From the NCBI GenBank assembly GCA_025934475.1, contig JAICXZ010000141.1, positions 1 through 7,468 on the forward strand: a DNA stretch of 7,468 nucleotides, in the 5' to 3' direction. The stretch's first letter is position 1; the number at the start of each line of letters is the position of its first letter. Below the pieces are notes generated by a model. That model had not been told where the DNA came from, ran no database searches, and saw only the letters and a program-made list of their open reading frames with translations. The position numbers were made by a program, and so were the translations under genes. This stretch comes from Mucilaginibacter sp. (GTDB lineage: Bacteria > Bacteroidota > Bacteroidia > Sphingobacteriales > Sphingobacteriaceae). Positions 6,587-7,468 of this stretch are shown here, piece by piece.

Positions 6587-7012
6587 TCAGCTTTCCAAAT
6601 AATTCTTGATAGAGGTACCGATAATGTAGGTCCAGCCTTTTGCGAAGCTTTCCCGTGCAAAATCTTTGCTGTCCTGAGGAAAGCTTTCGATTCCTTCGTG
6701 TGTCAGCTTCAATTTTGTTGCATTACCTTCGGGGAATAATTCCATCGTAACAAACGAGTTGCCGGGATAATCTTTATAACGCCAGCTGTACTGTAATAAT
6801 TTCCCCGGTTCAACCTTTGTTACCTTGCAGAGATGCACATAAGTCATTTCCTTACTTCCGCCCTCAAAGGTGAACTCAAATCCTACTTCCGGTTTAAATT
6901 CAGCAAGTTTGAAATACCATTTTTCCATCTGGTCGCGGTCGGTAATCGCCTTCCATACTCTTTCGGCAGACGCATTCAGTGTGCGTTCAATTACAAATGG
7001 TTCGTTGTTCAT
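6587..7012 (-). CDS. SRPBCC / AHSA1-domain protein
   Basis: This is a 141-residue protein of the START/Bet v1-like superfamily, in the Aha1 C-terminal-like (AHSA1) branch. These form a cup-shaped hydrophobic pocket; the ligand is unknown. Characteristic segments are the N-terminal IERTLNASAERVWKAITDRDQMEKWYF, the central FEFTFEGG and LLQYSWRYKDYPGNSFVTMEL, and a C-terminal helix FARESFAKGWTYIIGTSIKNYL. The length is normal for a stand-alone member. Its ATG (7012-7010) overlaps the TGA of the upstream ArsR gene in an ATGA junction, so the two are translationally coupled and share the ArsR promoter. ArsR-SRPBCC pairs are a common arrangement, often assumed to be a small sensor or stress module, but the job of this one is not known. 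Confidence 0.92.
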   Translation of the reverse strand: MNNEPFVIERTLNASAERVWKAITDRDQMEKWYFKLAEFKPEVGFEFTFEGGSKEMTYVHLCKVTKVEPGKLLQYSWRYKDYPGNSFVTMELFPEGNATKLKLTHEGIESFPQDSKDFARESFAKGWTYIIGTSIKNYLES

Positions 7013-7356
7013 TTCTTTTTAGTTTTAAGAGGTTTGAATGTTTTATTGTTTTCTTCATTCGCCAGGAATTCCTCCAGCGCATCCAGTTTCTGGTTCCAGA
7101 AGGCCCGGTATTGTTCAACCCATTGCGATACCTCGTTCAGCTTTTGCAGTTTGGCTTCGCAATAGCGTTCGCGGCCCACTTGTTTAATGGTGATCAATCC
7201 GCACTGGGCCAATATTTTAATGTGTTTTGAAATGGCCGGCCGACTAATTTCAAACTGGTCAGCAACCGTATTCAAATTCATGGACCGGTGAGCTATCACG
7301 TTAATGATCTCTCTGCGGGTAGGGTCCGCTATGGCCTGGAAAACGTCTCGTCTCAT
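7009..7356 (-). CDS. ArsR-family winged-helix repressor, not obviously metal-sensing
   Basis: This is a predicted homodimeric DNA-binding repressor of 115 residues. It opens with the family-typical FQAIADPTRREIINVIAHRSMNLNTVADQF. The recognition helix is around ISRPAISKHIKIL (37-49), followed by the wing LITIKQVGRERYCEA (54-68). Its only cysteines are Cys52 and Cys66. The ELCVCDL metal-binding motif of arsenic and cadmium sensors is missing, so a metal ligand is unlikely. The C-terminus is helical, then lysine-rich (FKPLKTKKK). It is the first gene of a coupled pair with the SRPBCC gene. Two related palindromes overlap its promoter, strongly suggesting it represses its own operon. The ATG at 7356 gives the usual ArsR N-terminus. 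Confidence 0.93.
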   Translation of the reverse strand: MRRDVFQAIADPTRREIINVIAHRSMNLNTVADQFEISRPAISKHIKILAQCGLITIKQVGRERYCEAKLQKLNEVSQWVEQYRAFWNQKLDALEEFLANEENNKTFKPLKTKKK

Positions 7357-7365
7357 TGTTTATCT

Positions 7366-7381
7366 GTAACCGTTCGGTTTC
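7366..7381. promoter_or_regulatory. Candidate ArsR operator O2 (overlaps transcription start)
   Basis: GTAACCG-TT-CGGTTTC is a 16-bp dyad with one arm mismatch. It matches the second palindrome at 7392-7407 at 13 of 16 positions. It lies from the inner edge of the -7 box through the likely transcription start, where a bound dimer would block initiation. Confidence 0.65.
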
Positions 7382-7412
7382 AAATATAAGTGTAACCATT
7401 TGGTTACGCAAA
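7381..7412 (-). promoter_or_regulatory. Bacteroidota promoter of the ArsR-SRPBCC operon
   Basis: On the minus strand TTTG (7412-7409) is followed after 20 bp by TATATTTG (7388-7381), a perfect match to TTTG / TAnnTTTG with ideal spacing. Transcription should start near 7375, giving a leader of roughly 20 nt before the ArsR ATG. Confidence 0.8.
7392..7407. promoter_or_regulatory. Candidate ArsR operator O1 (between -33 and -7)
   Basis: GTAACCA-TT-TGGTTAC is a perfect 7-bp inverted repeat with a 2-bp centre. It occupies most of the spacer between the -33 and -7 elements. With O2, 26 bp away start to start, it forms a tandem operator pair, the usual design for ArsR-family autorepression. The binding protein is inferred from adjacency. 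Confidence 0.7.
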
Positions 7413-7419
7413 ATTTATT

Positions 7420-7451
7420 TTTGATTTTTTTTACCGAAAACTCATACCTTG
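7420..7451 (+). promoter_or_regulatory. Possible rightward promoter for a gene beyond the window
   Basis: TTTG (7420-7423) is followed after 21 bp by TACCTTG (7445-7451), one base short of the TAnnTTTG consensus. If real it would drive a gene starting right of base 7468, divergent from ArsR. The region is AT-rich, so chance matches are likely. Confidence 0.25.
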
Positions 7452-7468
7452 ATAAACCAATTATATAC

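Noticed and set aside
7009..7356. Arsenic or other metal sensing by the ArsR protein
   Set aside because: The ELCVCDL cysteine motif is absent, only two separated cysteines exist, and no arsenic resistance genes are adjacent.
1..7468. tRNA or rRNA genes, CRISPR array, insertion sequence, phage or defence system
   Set aside because: I found no cloverleaf-like sequence, regular repeat array, transposase or terminal repeats, and no nuclease, helicase or toxin-antitoxin gene in the window.

Overview
The window reads as an ordinary chromosomal stretch of a Bacteroidota bacterium. The protein sequences look most like family Sphingobacteriaceae (Pedobacter or Mucilaginibacter type); that placement is inferred from protein flavour, moderate GC and promoter style, not from a marker gene. 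Two promoters carry a perfect Bacteroidota -7 box (TAnnTTTG), and start codons lack clear Shine-Dalgarno sequences.

Layout, left to right. (1) 1-2229, minus: a secreted S9 (DPP IV-like) serine peptidase, cut by the left edge only after all three catalytic residues (Ser630, Asp703, His735). (2) 2362-3345, minus: an AraC-family regulator of PchR-like type. It is divergent from (3) 3464-4666, plus: a class A FAD-dependent monooxygenase. The 118-bp gap between them carries a direct repeat at 21-bp spacing next to the regulator start and an 11-bp inverted repeat next to the monooxygenase start. (4) 4695-5087, minus: a small VOC/glyoxalase-fold protein, convergent with the monooxygenase and sharing a near-perfect bidirectional terminator at 4671-4689. 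(5) 5167-6522, minus: a secreted GH13 alpha-amylase-type glycosidase with an intact catalytic triad. (6) 6587-7012 and 7009-7356, minus: an SRPBCC/AHSA1 protein translationally coupled by an ATGA overlap to an upstream ArsR-type repressor. The ArsR promoter holds two related 16-bp palindromes placed as expected for autorepression. The last 60 bp may hold a rightward promoter for a gene beyond the window.

The window contains three loosely related modules: secreted degradative enzymes (S9 peptidase, GH13), a regulator-monooxygenase divergent pair, and an ArsR-SRPBCC pair. There are no RNA genes, mobile elements, CRISPR arrays or phage genes that I can see. I found no clearly new multi-gene system. 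The most informative non-coding signals are the two regulatory regions (3346-3463 and 7357-7412). The most informative protein oddity is that the S9 peptidase lacks the Glu-Glu motif that defines true dipeptidyl peptidase IV.
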